From Alistipes sp. UBA943 (GTDB lineage: Bacteria > Bacteroidota > Bacteroidia > Bacteroidales > Rikenellaceae): a stretch of DNA of 20,075 bases. The notes beneath the pieces were generated by a model. The model worked only from the letters and a program-made list of their open reading frames with translations. It was not told where the DNA came from and did not search any database. Positions 8,003 through 16,093 of the stretch are shown in pieces. Both the position numbers and the translations under genes were made by a program. The stretch lies in the NCBI GenBank assembly GCA_002293345.1, contig DBDB01000084.1, positions 35,535-55,609 on the forward strand, read 5' to 3'. The first letter of the stretch is position 1; each line of letters begins with the position of its first letter.

Positions 8003-9178
8003 ATGAAAAACCTACTGATCCTCCTGTCGACGCTCTGTTTGTGGGTGTCGTGCGACACGGGGAACAATCCGCAACCGGACTCCTCTAACACACCGGACGC
8101 GATCGCCCCGAACGGTTGGTGGATGGACCCATGGACGGGACTTTCACTGGTGGACATGGTCTACTGGACCCGTGGAGATTTTTCGGTGGAAGGAGCGCTG
8201 GATGGTACTCCATTTTTGAGCGCCCCGGGCGACTACACACACTTCGATTTCCGCCCCGGATATTCTGACGACATTTCTCTCTCCTTTCGTTTTTACACCG
8301 AGGATGGCACTGAGATCCAGGCTGTTGTGGAGAGCATTCCTATCGCGACGAGTTCGGAGGATCGTATCGTGATCGACGCCCGGGTACCGATGGACATTTC
8401 GGTGTATGAGTATGAAAATGGCGACATGTTTGGTTCGGGTGGCACAGTCGAAACCACGATCCGCGGCGAGATCGAGAAGGTGGATCTCGAAGGCCACCAT
8501 TTCGGTTTCGCTACGGAGCTGCATATCGAATGCACCTTCGGATCATCGGAAAATGGAGGGTGGGAACGCACACTGTCATTCGACGTCACGATGCGCTCGG
8601 ACGAACTTTACGACCCCCATTCGGGGGATTTACCCGACGCTTCGTTGGTGGAGTCGATCACGTACAACAGCACCTTCCACCCCATCACGATGGCCTCCGT
8701 CACGTACGATGGAGTGAAACTGACCGACTTCCGGCGACTCGGCAGCACGTTGTATCTCGACAGGATTTTAGGCTCGTTGACAGACGTTTCGATGGATTGC
8801 GACATCAGTTGCGGCATGCCGGGCGAGGCGAATGGAGAGGATGGAGGAGGCGATGGATCGTACAAGCGTTTCATGATCGAACTTCCGCGAGTGGCTGTTT
8901 CCGGTGAGCCATACCACGTGACATTCGACGAGACGAGTGTCAATGCCCGGATCAACTACAGCCCCGCGATCGCGGTCCTAAGGGGTTGGATCACGGCACG
9001 TGGCGTCACTGTGGGTAACCGCGGCGCCACTCGGGTTATACCTCGGTATGATTTAGATCTTCATGTCGCAGTCAGTTGGACCGACGCAGCGGAGAACATG
9101 CTCGACACGGACGAGACGCACACACTGAATCTCCACATCGCGAAGATCAACTCCTTCGACTCCATTTTGGCCAATTAA
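8003..9178 (+). CDS. Lipoprotein of unknown function, second of a tandem pair
   Basis: A 391-aa predicted lipoprotein. The signal peptide MKNLLILLSTLCLWVSC has the lipobox WVSC with Cys17 lipidated, followed by the tether DTGNNPQPDSSN, which parallels its neighbour. It starts 45 bases after the upstream gene. That gap holds a small hairpin, CACCCG-CA-CGGGTG (7973-7986), and no evident promoter, so the two genes are probably cotranscribed. The paralogues match best in the C-terminal half (LVESITYN, IELPRVAVSGEPYHVTFDET, VSWTD, LHIAKINSF). The N-terminal halves have diverged strongly, which suggests duplication followed by specialisation. No family or enzyme motif is recognised. Confidence 0.85.
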   Translation: MKNLLILLSTLCLWVSCDTGNNPQPDSSNTPDAIAPNGWWMDPWTGLSLVDMVYWTRGDFSVEGALDGTPFLSAPGDYTHFDFRPGYSDDISLSFRFYTEDGTEIQAVVESIPIATSSEDRIVIDARVPMDISVYEYENGDMFGSGGTVETTIRGEIEKVDLEGHHFGFATELHIECTFGSSENGGWERTLSFDVTMRSDELYDPHSGDLPDASLVESITYNSTFHPITMASVTYDGVKLTDFRRLGSTLYLDRILGSLTDVSMDCDISCGMPGEANGEDGGGDGSYKRFMIELPRVAVSGEPYHVTFDETSVNARINYSPAIAVLRGWITARGVTVGNRGATRVIPRYDLDLHVAVSWTDAAENMLDTDETHTLNLHIAKINSFDSILAN

Positions 9179-9188
9179 CCTCCCCGTA

Positions 9189-9201
9189 GCCCCTGCGGGG
9201 C
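9189..9201 (+). terminator. Short GC hairpin after the lipoprotein pair
   Basis: GCCCC (9189-9193) and GGGGC (9197-9201) enclose a TGC loop 10 bases past the stop codon. There is no T tract. It may mark the end of the transcript or be one more of the three-base-loop hairpins found throughout the non-coding DNA here. Confidence 0.35.
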
Positions 9202-9216
9202 CGTAACCTTGTCTCG

Positions 9217-9413
9217 CCCTACATTAGATCTTTATACAGCGGAGGGTGTGGGCATACCAAACGAGATTGGCATTCGTATCAAGCCCCGTGGAGTCGAAGT
9301 GTAACCTTTGTGCATGCGTCGTAGAAATCGCCTGCACCCAGTAATCTCCGAAGGAAGTCTGACTGTATAGCTGGCCATCGGAGTAGACGCGGTACCCCGC
9401 TGCGGGGAGGAGA
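9217..9413 (-). pseudogene. Decayed C-terminal fragment of a FISUMP-type surface protein
   Basis: Read on the minus strand, the segment encodes LLPAAGYRVYSDGQLY, then GDYW, LHFDS and TLRCIKI, then stop at 9224. This follows the pattern I know from the Fibrobacter succinogenes major paralogous (FISUMP) domain family of Bacteroidota: LPAAGYR, G.YW, L.F, then VRC.K near the end. Only about 60 residues remain. Just upstream is the nqr terminator, so no start codon, signal peptide or N-terminal domain exists. The end also looks shifted, because one extra base would give the KDLM ending read at 16257-16271. Both ends of the segment recur around 16094-16273. I call it a remnant rather than a gene. 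Confidence 0.65.
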
Positions 9414-9420
9414 GAGAATA

Positions 9421-9445
9421 AAAAAGCCCCGCTCACGCGGGGCTT
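9421..9445 (-). terminator. Terminator of the nqr operon
   Basis: AAGCCCCGC (9424-9432) and GCGGGGCTT (9437-9445) form a nine-base stem around a four-base loop. On the minus strand it is followed by a run of U. It starts 11 bases beyond the nqrF stop codon and is a textbook intrinsic terminator. Confidence 0.85.
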
Positions 9446-9455
9446 GGGGATAAAT

Positions 9456-10718
9456 TTAGGAACCAAAGTTATCATACAGAATACTTTCCGGCGGTACACC
9501 CAGTGAATCGAGCATCTCGACCACCGACGAGATCATCATCGGGGGACCGCACATCAGGTAGATATTGTCCTCCGGCGCCTCGTGATTATTTAAGTAGTTG
9601 TTGTACAGCACGTTATGCACAAATCCGGCCGTATAGGGAACCCCGGCCGCATCGGCCTCCGGATCCGGACGGTCGAGCGCCAAATTAAACTTGAAGTTAG
9701 GGAAATCCTTCTCGATCTGACGGAACTCATCCAGATACGGCACCTCCTTCAACGAACGTGCACCGTACCAAAATGACACAGGTCGTCCCGTTTTTGCCGT
9801 CTTGAAGAGGTGCATGATATGACTCCGCATCGGCGCCATACCCGCACCACCACCGATAAAGATAAGTTCCTGTGTATCAGGCAGATTGTCCGGTAGGAAG
9901 AACTCACCGTAAGGTCCGGAGATCGTCACCTTGTCGCCCGGTTTCTTCGAGAAAATGTAGGACGAACAGATACCCGGATTCACCTTCATAAACGCTCCCG
10001 CGGCACGGTCGTAAGGCGGCGTGGCGATACGGATGTTCAACATGATGATGTTCCCTTCGGCAGGGTGATTGGCCATCGAATAGGCACGGTATGTCGGTTC
10101 GGGATTTTTCGCAACTAAATCCCACATTTTCAGGCTGTCCCAATCGGCATGGTACTTCTTGTCGATGTCGAAATCCGAGAATTTCAATCCGTCGTACTTC
10201 GGAATGTCAATCTGGATATAACCGCCGCTCCGGAATTTTAGACTCTCTCCTTCCGGTAAACGTACCACAAATTCCTTCAAATACGTTGAGATATTGCGGT
10301 TCGATACCACCTCGCACTCCCATTTTTTCACGCCTAAAACAGCCTCCTCCACATGAATGTCAAGGCTGTTTTTCACCTTTACCTGACAACCCAATCGCCA
10401 GTGCTCTTTCGCCATTTTACGCGTGATAAAGCCCGTTTCCGTGGGTAAAATCTCTCCCCCTCCGGCCAAAACCTGCACGCGACACATGCCGCATGAGCCA
10501 CCGCCTCCACAGGCGGAGGGGAGGAAAACTCCGTTTTCCGCCAACGTGGCAAGCAGCGTTCCGCCGCTTGCCACGCTCACGCGGCGTTCGCCTCCGTTGA
10601 TGTCGATCACCACCTCGCCGCTCGACGTCAGTTTCGCCTTCGCGTACAGCAGCAACGCCACCAAAAGTAACGTGATCAGTAAGAATACTGCTACGGATAC
10701 TACGATTGTTTGTATCAT
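9456..10718 (-). CDS. nqrF: Na+-translocating NADH:quinone reductase subunit F
   Basis: A 420-aa NADH-oxidising subunit of the sodium-pumping NADH:ubiquinone reductase. One N-terminal membrane helix (about 3-26) anchors it. A plant-type [2Fe-2S] domain follows with Cys70, Cys76, Cys79 and Cys111, in the C-x5-C-x2-C...C spacing and at the positions known from Vibrio NqrF. The FAD-binding domain shows YRAYSMA, and the NADH-binding domain shows GGGAGMAPMRS and YLMCGPPMM. The C terminus, YDNFGS, is typical. Electrons pass from NADH through FAD and [2Fe-2S] to the membrane subunits. It is the last gene of the operon, 37 bases after nqrE, and a terminator follows directly. Confidence 0.97.
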   Translation of the reverse strand: MIQTIVVSVAVFLLITLLLVALLLYAKAKLTSSGEVVIDINGGERRVSVASGGTLLATLAENGVFLPSACGGGGSCGMCRVQVLAGGGEILPTETGFITRKMAKEHWRLGCQVKVKNSLDIHVEEAVLGVKKWECEVVSNRNISTYLKEFVVRLPEGESLKFRSGGYIQIDIPKYDGLKFSDFDIDKKYHADWDSLKMWDLVAKNPEPTYRAYSMANHPAEGNIIMLNIRIATPPYDRAAGAFMKVNPGICSSYIFSKKPGDKVTISGPYGEFFLPDNLPDTQELIFIGGGAGMAPMRSHIMHLFKTAKTGRPVSFWYGARSLKEVPYLDEFRQIEKDFPNFKFNLALDRPDPEADAAGVPYTAGFVHNVLYNNYLNNHEAPEDNIYLMCGPPMMISSVVEMLDSLGVPPESILYDNFGS

Positions 10719-10755
10719 TTTTTCTTATATATTTCAAAATTGCTATAAGCAAAAA

Positions 10756-11364
10756 CTATAACTGGATCCCGGAGAACATCAAAAATGCCACACCCATCAG
10801 ACCCGTGATGATGAACGCGATACCGGGGCCTTTCAACGCCTTCGGAATGTTCGAGTAGGTGGTGCGTTCGCGGATCGCGGCCATCATAACGATCGCCAGC
10901 CACCAGCCCACGCCCGAGCCCAATCCATACACCACACTCTCACCGAACGACGTCATTTCCAGCGCGTCCACCTTCTGCTGCATGAACAGCGAGCCGCCCA
11001 TAATGGCACAGTTCACCGCGATCAACGGCAGAAAAATCCCCAACTGGTTGTACAGCGACGGTGAAAATTTCTCCACCACCATCTCCACCAACTGCGTAAA
11101 TGCGGCGATCGTGGCGATGAAGACGATGAACGTCAGGAAGCTCAGGTCCACCCCCTCGATCAGTGCGTCGGCGCGCAACACGTGTTCGTACAACAGATAG
11201 TTCAGCGGCACCGTCATCACCTGTACAAAAGTCACCGCAAGACCCAACCCGAGGGCCGTCTTGACGCTCTTCGACACGGCAATGTATGAACACATGCCGA
11301 AGAAGAAGGCGAAAACCATGTTGTCGATAAAAACCGACCTAATAAAAAGATTCAGTGCGTCCAT
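10756..11364 (-). CDS. nqrE: Na+-translocating NADH:quinone reductase subunit E
   Basis: A 202-aa integral membrane subunit with about six hydrophobic segments, starting MDALNLFIRSVFIDNMVFAF. NqrE and NqrD are inverted-topology homologues that together hold an intramembrane iron-sulfur centre. The expected cysteines are present at Cys25 (GMCSY) and Cys119 (AVNCAIMGG). The length agrees with the family (about 200 aa). The gene follows nqrD after 47 bases and precedes nqrF by 37. Confidence 0.96.
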   Translation of the reverse strand: MDALNLFIRSVFIDNMVFAFFFGMCSYIAVSKSVKTALGLGLAVTFVQVMTVPLNYLLYEHVLRADALIEGVDLSFLTFIVFIATIAAFTQLVEMVVEKFSPSLYNQLGIFLPLIAVNCAIMGGSLFMQQKVDALEMTSFGESVVYGLGSGVGWWLAIVMMAAIRERTTYSNIPKALKGPGIAFIITGLMGVAFLMFSGIQL

Positions 11365-11411
11365 GTTTTTTCATTTATCGGAAAAACGAATCTCTCCCGA
11401 ACGTTGTGCGT

Positions 11412-12029
11412 TTACTTTTCTTGCAGTTCTTTATTCCACGACCTGTGGGCCCAGATGATGCAACCCACGATGATCAACGCCATCGGAGGGAACAACATCA
11501 AACCATTGTTCGCATATCCATGCTCGTACCAACTCTCGGGGATGATCCGGTAACCATACAGTGTTCCGGATCCCGTCAATTCACGTACGAATGCCGTGAT
11601 GACCAGAATGATACCGTAACCGAATCCGTTACCCACACCGTCCAGGAACGATGCCCAGGGTTTATTAGCCAGTGCAAATGCCTCCACGCGACCCATCACG
11701 ATACAGTTCGTGATGATCAGTCCCACGTACACCGAAAGCTGTTTCGATACGTCATACACGAACGCCTTCAGGAACTGGTCCACCAGGATCACCATCGTCG
11801 CGATGACAACCAACTGCACAATAATGCGGATCCGTGACGGCACCCCCTTGCGCAACACGGACATAATCAAACTCGAAAAGCCCGTCACCACAGCCACTGA
11901 CAGTGCCATCACAACGGCCGGTTTCAACTGTACCGTCACCGCCAATGCCGAACAGATACCCAGTATCTGTACGATCACCGGGTTCTCCTTCGAGAAGGGA
12001 CCGGTCAAATACCTCAAATTCTTATTCAT
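11412..12029 (-). CDS. nqrD: Na+-translocating NADH:quinone reductase subunit D
   Basis: A 205-aa polytopic membrane subunit, homologous in fold to NqrE. Cys26 (GICSALAV) and Cys109 (ITNCIVMGR) are the conserved cysteines that bind the intramembrane iron-sulfur cluster shared with NqrE. Its ATG overlaps the end of nqrC by eight bases, indicating translational coupling. The N terminus (LTGPFSKENPVIVQILGIC) matches the family pattern. Confidence 0.96.
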   Translation of the reverse strand: MNKNLRYLTGPFSKENPVIVQILGICSALAVTVQLKPAVVMALSVAVVTGFSSLIMSVLRKGVPSRIRIIVQLVVIATMVILVDQFLKAFVYDVSKQLSVYVGLIITNCIVMGRVEAFALANKPWASFLDGVGNGFGYGIILVITAFVRELTGSGTLYGYRIIPESWYEHGYANNGLMLFPPMALIIVGCIIWAHRSWNKELQEK

Positions 12030-12702
12030 GGATCCTTACACTTTCTATGTTTTCTGCGGCGGCCGGTGCCGCCCCACCCAAGCAAGCACCCCCGCGGGGT
12101 TCAGAGGATGCGGCCCCGTGAGAGACCAAATAGGGCAAATAGGGCTGCAGGCTGTGCTTCAGCATCGCTGTGACGCCGTCCGACGTCTTTGTACCGCCCG
12201 AAATCGCATCCACCTCATGGTCGATGTTCGCCGGCGTGGCACCCCCCTTGCGTAACGTCACACCCACAAATTCTCCCTCCTTGAACACCTTCTTGCCCAC
12301 GTACTGCGACCAGTGTTTCTGCGTTGCGATCTCGGCTCCCAAACCCGGCGTCTCTCCCGTGTGATCCATCACCACACCGGCCACCGTATCCATATCCTTC
12401 TCCAACGCCACGTATCCCCAGATCGGACCCCATAACCCGCTTCCGGACACAGGGATGACTACCCTGCCGTCAACCGCCTGAAATAACTTATGTTCCGCGT
12501 CCAGATCGACCTCCGTGATGAAATCCTCGTAATTCTCATCCGTCGCACCCAACGAAGAGAGGATCGAAAGGCGTGTTTCGTTGAGTTTATTCGCATCTTG
12601 ACGCGGCTTCAGCGCCAGCGCCGTCAACGACAGTACCGACGCTACGACCACCACCATGATCGACGCGTAGGTAATAATATAGCTGTTCTTGTTCGTATTC
12701 AT
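12022..12702 (-). CDS. nqrC: Na+-translocating NADH:quinone reductase subunit C, with unusual tail
   Basis: A 226-aa subunit with one N-terminal membrane helix (about 8-30) and an exported FMN-binding domain. The flavinylation motif SGGT-K-T is present at 168-173, and Thr171 is the expected residue for covalent FMN attachment. FMN would be transferred there by ApbE, which is not encoded in this window. A good ribosome-binding site (GAGGAGG) precedes the ATG at 12702, 13 bases after nqrB. After SLQPYLPYLVSHG the C terminus carries about 30 extra residues rich in Ala, Gly and Pro (SEPRGGACLGGAAP). The DNA encoding this tail resembles a repeat downstream of tcdA (see the repeat at 12066-12105), so the tail seems to be partly repeat-derived. 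Confidence 0.95.
   Translation of the reverse strand: MNTNKNSYIITYASIMVVVVASVLSLTALALKPRQDANKLNETRLSILSSLGATDENYEDFITEVDLDAEHKLFQAVDGRVVIPVSGSGLWGPIWGYVALEKDMDTVAGVVMDHTGETPGLGAEIATQKHWSQYVGKKVFKEGEFVGVTLRKGGATPANIDHEVDAISGGTKTSDGVTAMLKHSLQPYLPYLVSHGAASSEPRGGACLGGAAPAAAENIESVRIHE
12066..12105. repeat. Repeat copy inside the 3' end of nqrC
   Basis: On the plus strand CCCAAGC (12077-12083) is followed directly by AAGCACCCC and CGCGGGG (12084-12099), then AGAGG. The same blocks occur at 16116-16154, where CCCAAGC and AAGCACCCC are separated by a 14-base hairpin insert. ACCCC-CGC-GGGGT itself is a three-base-loop palindrome. It is read in frame as part of the NqrC tail. Confidence 0.5.
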
Positions 12703-12715
12703 AGCTCCTCCTCTC

Positions 12716-13816
12716 TTATTTCCTTGCGAGTTTCATTCGACGAGACACGTTCCGCTGCACCACGCAGTAGTCCACCAGCGGGGCCAAGGCGTTCATAAAC
12801 AGGATCGCCAGCATCATCCCCTCGGGGTAGGCCGGGTTCACCACACGGATCATCACCGCCAACGCGCCCGTCAGGAATCCGACAATGTATTTACCCACGT
12901 CGGTTTGTGCGGCCGTCACGGGATCCGTCGCCATAAATACCGCACCGAACGCGAATCCACCCACCAACAGATGCTCCCACGCCGGATATGCCGTCACGCC
13001 CACTCCTTCAAACAAATATCCCATCGACAATCCGCCCACGAACACCATCAGCATCGTACGCCACGACGCCACACCCGTGAACAGTAGCACGACGGCACCC
13101 AGCAGGATGGCCAATTTGGACGTCTCACCCACACATCCGGGGATAAATCCGAGGAAGGCGTCCCACGTCGAGTACTGCATCGCGCCCGTCTGGGCCAGTT
13201 GTTCGAGCGCCGTGGCACCCGAAACGGCATCGCTCGCGAACCATACCTTCTCACCCGAAATCATCGGCGTGTAAGCAAAAAACACAAACGCACGTGCCAA
13301 CAGCGCGGGGTTGAAGACGTTCATTCCCGTGCCGCCGAAGACCTCCTTGCCGAAGATCACCGCGAACGCCGTACCGAGTGCGATCATCCACAGCGGCGTG
13401 CCCACCGGCATCACCATCGGGATCAGCAATCCCGTAGCAAGGAATCCCTCGTTCACCTCGTGACCACGTATCTGTGCCGCGGCGAACTCGATCCCGAGAC
13501 CCACCACGTAACTCACCACGATCATTGGAACGATCTCCTTGATGCCGCACCACCATGCCGCCCAGCCCGTCAGGCCGACCTGCACTCCCGTGTTATACAC
13601 ACCGAACAGCAGTGCCGGTACGAGGGCCATGATGACGATACTGATCGTGCGTTTCATGTCGATACAGTCGCGAATATGCGCACCGTGCTTCGTCGTCGTG
13701 TTCGGCACGAACAGAAACGTCTCGAATGCGTCGAACGACTGCGATAACCAACCGAACCGCCCACCCTTGGAGAAGGTCGGTTTGATCTTGTCTACGATAT
13801 TTCTAAGTTTATCCAT
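12716..13816 (-). CDS. nqrB: Na+-translocating NADH:quinone reductase subunit B
   Basis: A 366-aa polytopic membrane subunit, the main sodium-conducting channel protein of the complex. The covalent-FMN motif SGAT lies at 199-202, with Thr202 as the expected attachment site. Hydrophobic segments follow the family pattern (IVIMALVPALLFGVYNTGVQ, YIVGFLTGALAVMIRVVNPA). It is somewhat shorter than the roughly 415 aa of the Vibrio protein. The ATG overlaps the nqrA stop as TAATG, with GGGAGG just upstream as ribosome-binding site, so the two genes are translationally coupled. Confidence 0.96.
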   Translation of the reverse strand: MDKLRNIVDKIKPTFSKGGRFGWLSQSFDAFETFLFVPNTTTKHGAHIRDCIDMKRTISIVIMALVPALLFGVYNTGVQVGLTGWAAWWCGIKEIVPMIVVSYVVGLGIEFAAAQIRGHEVNEGFLATGLLIPMVMPVGTPLWMIALGTAFAVIFGKEVFGGTGMNVFNPALLARAFVFFAYTPMISGEKVWFASDAVSGATALEQLAQTGAMQYSTWDAFLGFIPGCVGETSKLAILLGAVVLLFTGVASWRTMLMVFVGGLSMGYLFEGVGVTAYPAWEHLLVGGFAFGAVFMATDPVTAAQTDVGKYIVGFLTGALAVMIRVVNPAYPEGMMLAILFMNALAPLVDYCVVQRNVSRRMKLARK

Positions 13817-15165
13817 TACGCCTCCCTAATCATAAGGTTAATTCCATTCCTGATTATTTGCTGCATCTCTGTTTTCGACGGATCGACGAACTCGCACAAC
13901 GCGAAGTCCTCCTCCACGACCTCGTAGATCCCCAGGCCCTCCATCTTGTCGATATCACCCGCCAGGCACGCCTTCAACAGGTACATCGGGTAAACATCCA
14001 TCGGCAGATAGCGGTCGTACAGTCCCGTGACGACAAACGCCCGCTCGCCGCCATTCATATTCGTATCCAGGTTATATGCCCGCTTCGGCATCAGCCACGA
14101 GAAGTAGCTCCGCGACACGGAGAATTTGTCGAAACGCGGTTTCATCCAGCCGAACATCTCATAGCGGTTTCCCTCGGGAATGACCGTCAGTTGATTCGCG
14201 TAGAATCCCACGAACCCCGTCGGTTTGGTCTTACGTCCCGTCAGCACATGGCCGCTGATCACGCGCGGTCCGCCCACAGCCAGGTGTGTCGAATGTTTCA
14301 GATTACCCTCCAACAGCGGCTTCACCGACGTGCCCGTCACGACCCTGTAATATTGCGGTGTCTTGATCTCGGAGCCCGTCACGGCGATCGTACGCGTCAT
14401 ATCGACACGCCCCTCATTGAAAAACCTTCCTATAATTGCCAGATCCTGCGCGTTGACCGTCCACACCACCTCGCCCTTCGCCACGGGACTCACGTGATGG
14501 ATCTGTACCCCCACGTTACCCGCCGGATGGGGGCCCTTAAACGCATGATACTCCACATGTTGCAGGGTACGTGCCGAAGTGGGACGGATACCCACGTGCA
14601 CCTTGCCATCAGTCATCCGGCGCAGCACGTCGATACCCGTCTGCAAGTTGTGTCGCTCGTCTTTCAGCAGCACGTCATAGTCCGGTGCCAATGGCGCGGT
14701 GTCGAACAGCGATACGAAAATCGCCTTCGGCGTGTCGTTCGGATTGGCGATCACCCCGTACGGGCGTTGCATGATCATCGGCCACAAACCCGCGTCCAGC
14801 AGCCTCTCGGTCAACTCCTCACGCGTGGCACGAGTCGCGTCCAGCTTGTCGAACGCCCGATACCGTTGCGTGGCATCGGCCTCCACGACCACAGCCTCCA
14901 CAATGCGTTTCGCACCGCGACGGATCTCCTTCACCACACCGCTCACCGGAGACGTGAAGACCACCTCGGGCCGTGCCTTGTCGAAAAACAGCGGTCCACC
15001 GGCTTCCACCGTGTCGCCCGCCTTGACCAATAATTTAGGTGTAACCCCCTCGAAATCAGCCGGTTGAACGGCATATTCACCCACCGTCGCCAGTGTGGCA
15101 ACCTGTTTCTGTGCCGCCCCCTCCAACCGAATGTCGAGCCCCTTGCGTAACGTGATCGTTTTCAT
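13816..15165 (-). CDS. nqrA: Na+-translocating NADH:quinone reductase subunit A
   Basis: A 449-aa peripheral cytoplasmic subunit, first gene of the nqrABCDEF operon. The start is the ATG at 15165 (MKTITLRKGLDIRLEG), which matches the family N terminus. The frame stays open further upstream but only through the divergent promoter region. The barrel-sandwich lipoyl-like part is visible (VKAGDTVEAGGPLFF, VFTSPVSGVVKEI). NqrA binds quinone near the membrane and carries no flavin. Length agrees with the family (about 446). No clear Shine-Dalgarno is present. Confidence 0.96.
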   Translation of the reverse strand: MKTITLRKGLDIRLEGAAQKQVATLATVGEYAVQPADFEGVTPKLLVKAGDTVEAGGPLFFDKARPEVVFTSPVSGVVKEIRRGAKRIVEAVVVEADATQRYRAFDKLDATRATREELTERLLDAGLWPMIMQRPYGVIANPNDTPKAIFVSLFDTAPLAPDYDVLLKDERHNLQTGIDVLRRMTDGKVHVGIRPTSARTLQHVEYHAFKGPHPAGNVGVQIHHVSPVAKGEVVWTVNAQDLAIIGRFFNEGRVDMTRTIAVTGSEIKTPQYYRVVTGTSVKPLLEGNLKHSTHLAVGGPRVISGHVLTGRKTKPTGFVGFYANQLTVIPEGNRYEMFGWMKPRFDKFSVSRSYFSWLMPKRAYNLDTNMNGGERAFVVTGLYDRYLPMDVYPMYLLKACLAGDIDKMEGLGIYEVVEEDFALCEFVDPSKTEMQQIIRNGINLMIREA

Positions 15166-15184
15166 ATTTTCTCGAAATGACGCA

Positions 15185-15192
15185 CGAAGGTA
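15185..15192 (-). promoter_or_regulatory. Candidate -7 element of the nqr operon
   Basis: On the minus strand TACCTTCG differs from TAnnTTTG at one position. It would start transcription about 13 bases before the nqrA ATG. No convincing -33 element is seen, so this remains a candidate. Confidence 0.35.
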
Positions 15193-15209
15193 AAACAAAT
15201 ATTTGAGAG

Positions 15210-15242
15210 TTGATAATGGATCAGGGATAATTTTTATCTTTG
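15210..15242 (+). promoter_or_regulatory. Promoter of tcdA
   Basis: TATCTTTG (15235-15242) matches TAnnTTTG exactly, and TTG at 15210-15212 may be the -33 element at a 22-base spacing. Transcription would begin within about two bases of the ATG at 15251, again suggesting a leaderless mRNA. It is divergent from the nqr promoter. Confidence 0.6.
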
Positions 15243-15250
15243 CCACAATT

Positions 15251-16093
15251 ATGTGGCAGGAACGCACACAACTCCTTATCGGCACCGATGCCATCCAACG
15301 CCTCGCGCGCGCGCGAGTCCTCGTAGTAGGACTCGGAGGCGTAGGCGCCTGTGCATCGGAGATGCTGGCGCGCGCGGGGGTGGGTCACCTCACGCTCGCC
15401 GATGCGGATTGTGTGTCGTCATCGAATATCAACCGGCAACTCATCGCGTTACACTCCACCGTCGGGCGTCATAAAACCAACGTGCTTGCCGAACGTCTAC
15501 GTGACATCAATCCCGCGATACACCTCAATCTCGTGCCGAAATACATCAAGGATCAGGAGACAGACCTGCTTCTGGATGGAGTTGTTGATGAGGAATTTTC
15601 GGAATTTTTGGGGAGCAGATTTGGCGCTGAGCGTGGAAGCGATGGAGGGAGTGTACTAAACGTACATGACCGACTGAGCGACGAGGAAGCGGCGAAGATG
15701 CCCGCAAAAAACCGAAAATACGATTTTATTGTAGACGCCATAGACACCCTCTCCCCCAAGCTCGCCCTGATACTCGGTGCTCTGCAACGCAACATTCCGC
15801 TCGTGTCGTCCATGGGGGCCGGGGCCAAACTCGATCCAACGCAACTCGAAATTGCCGATATATCGCGTACGCACCACTGCCCCCTGGCTCACATGCTGCG
15901 CAAACGTCTCCACAAAGCCGGCGTGCGTACCGGGTTTCAGGCCGTGTTCTCCCCCGAACCTCCGTACGGGACACTCGTCGAGTGTGACGAGCCCAACAAA
16001 AAATCGCAAGTCGGTACCATTTCATACATGCCGGCCCTGTTCGGTATCGGGTGTGCGTCAACTGTCATACGACAGCTCATCAAGGATGAATAA
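15251..16093 (+). CDS. tcdA: tRNA threonylcarbamoyladenosine dehydratase (E1-like), with in-frame insert
   Basis: A 280-aa E1/ThiF-like enzyme that uses ATP to cyclise t6A to ct6A at position 37 of ANN-decoding tRNAs. The start MWQERTQLLIG at 15251 matches relatives in this phylum and follows its promoter by eight bases. The nucleotide-binding motif GLGGVG is at 27-32, with NINRQL at 59-64 and VDAIDTLSPK at 161-170. A conserved-looking DISRTHHCPLAHMLRKRL follows at 203-220. Between TDLLLD and KYDFIVDAID, where relatives run nearly straight on, residues about 110-154 are extra and low in hydrophobic core residues. They are encoded by a repeat-like segment shared with pfp. The usual family length is about 235-270. 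The insert is away from the nucleotide-binding residues, so the enzyme may still work. Confidence 0.9.
   Translation: MWQERTQLLIGTDAIQRLARARVLVVGLGGVGACASEMLARAGVGHLTLADADCVSSSNINRQLIALHSTVGRHKTNVLAERLRDINPAIHLNLVPKYIKDQETDLLLDGVVDEEFSEFLGSRFGAERGSDGGSVLNVHDRLSDEEAAKMPAKNRKYDFIVDAIDTLSPKLALILGALQRNIPLVSSMGAGAKLDPTQLEIADISRTHHCPLAHMLRKRLHKAGVRTGFQAVFSPEPPYGTLVECDEPNKKSQVGTISYMPALFGIGCASTVIRQLIKDE
15575..15712. repeat. In-frame insert in tcdA carrying a palindromic core
   Basis: About 138 bases encode the extra residues of TcdA. The core at 15644-15671 contains TGTAC (15652-15656), the loop TAAAC and GTACA (15662-15666), flanked by GGAGGGAG on the left and TGACC on the right. The same core, reverse-complemented, lies inside pfp at 16981-17007: 22 of 28 aligned positions agree, and four of the differences are in the loop. 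The flanks contain AGATTTGGCGC (left) and AGATGCCCGCAA (right), and similar blocks appear at the edge of the pfp copy. The exact limits are uncertain by several codons. Confidence 0.6.

Noticed and set aside
9224..9499. A functional 91-aa minus-strand gene over the nqr terminator
   Set aside because: The apparent start lies inside nqrF and the frame crosses the terminator. Only the C-terminal 60 residues look like protein, so it is listed as a remnant.
10501..10574. Inverted repeats in nqrF (CCGCCT/AGGCGG and GTGGCAAGC/GCTTGCCAC)
   Set aside because: They fall in the conserved iron-sulfur Cys/Gly region and its upstream codons, where the protein matches the family without insertion. They are probably chance from GC-rich codons.
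13858..15033. Plus-strand open frame of 391 codons opposite nqrA
   Set aside because: It is the antisense shadow of nqrA. The Arg/His/Gln-rich translation is typical of codon-bias artefacts.
15166..15294. Upstream N-terminal extension of nqrA
   Set aside because: It runs through the divergent nqr/tcdA promoter region and lacks similarity to the family. The ATG at 15165 fits.
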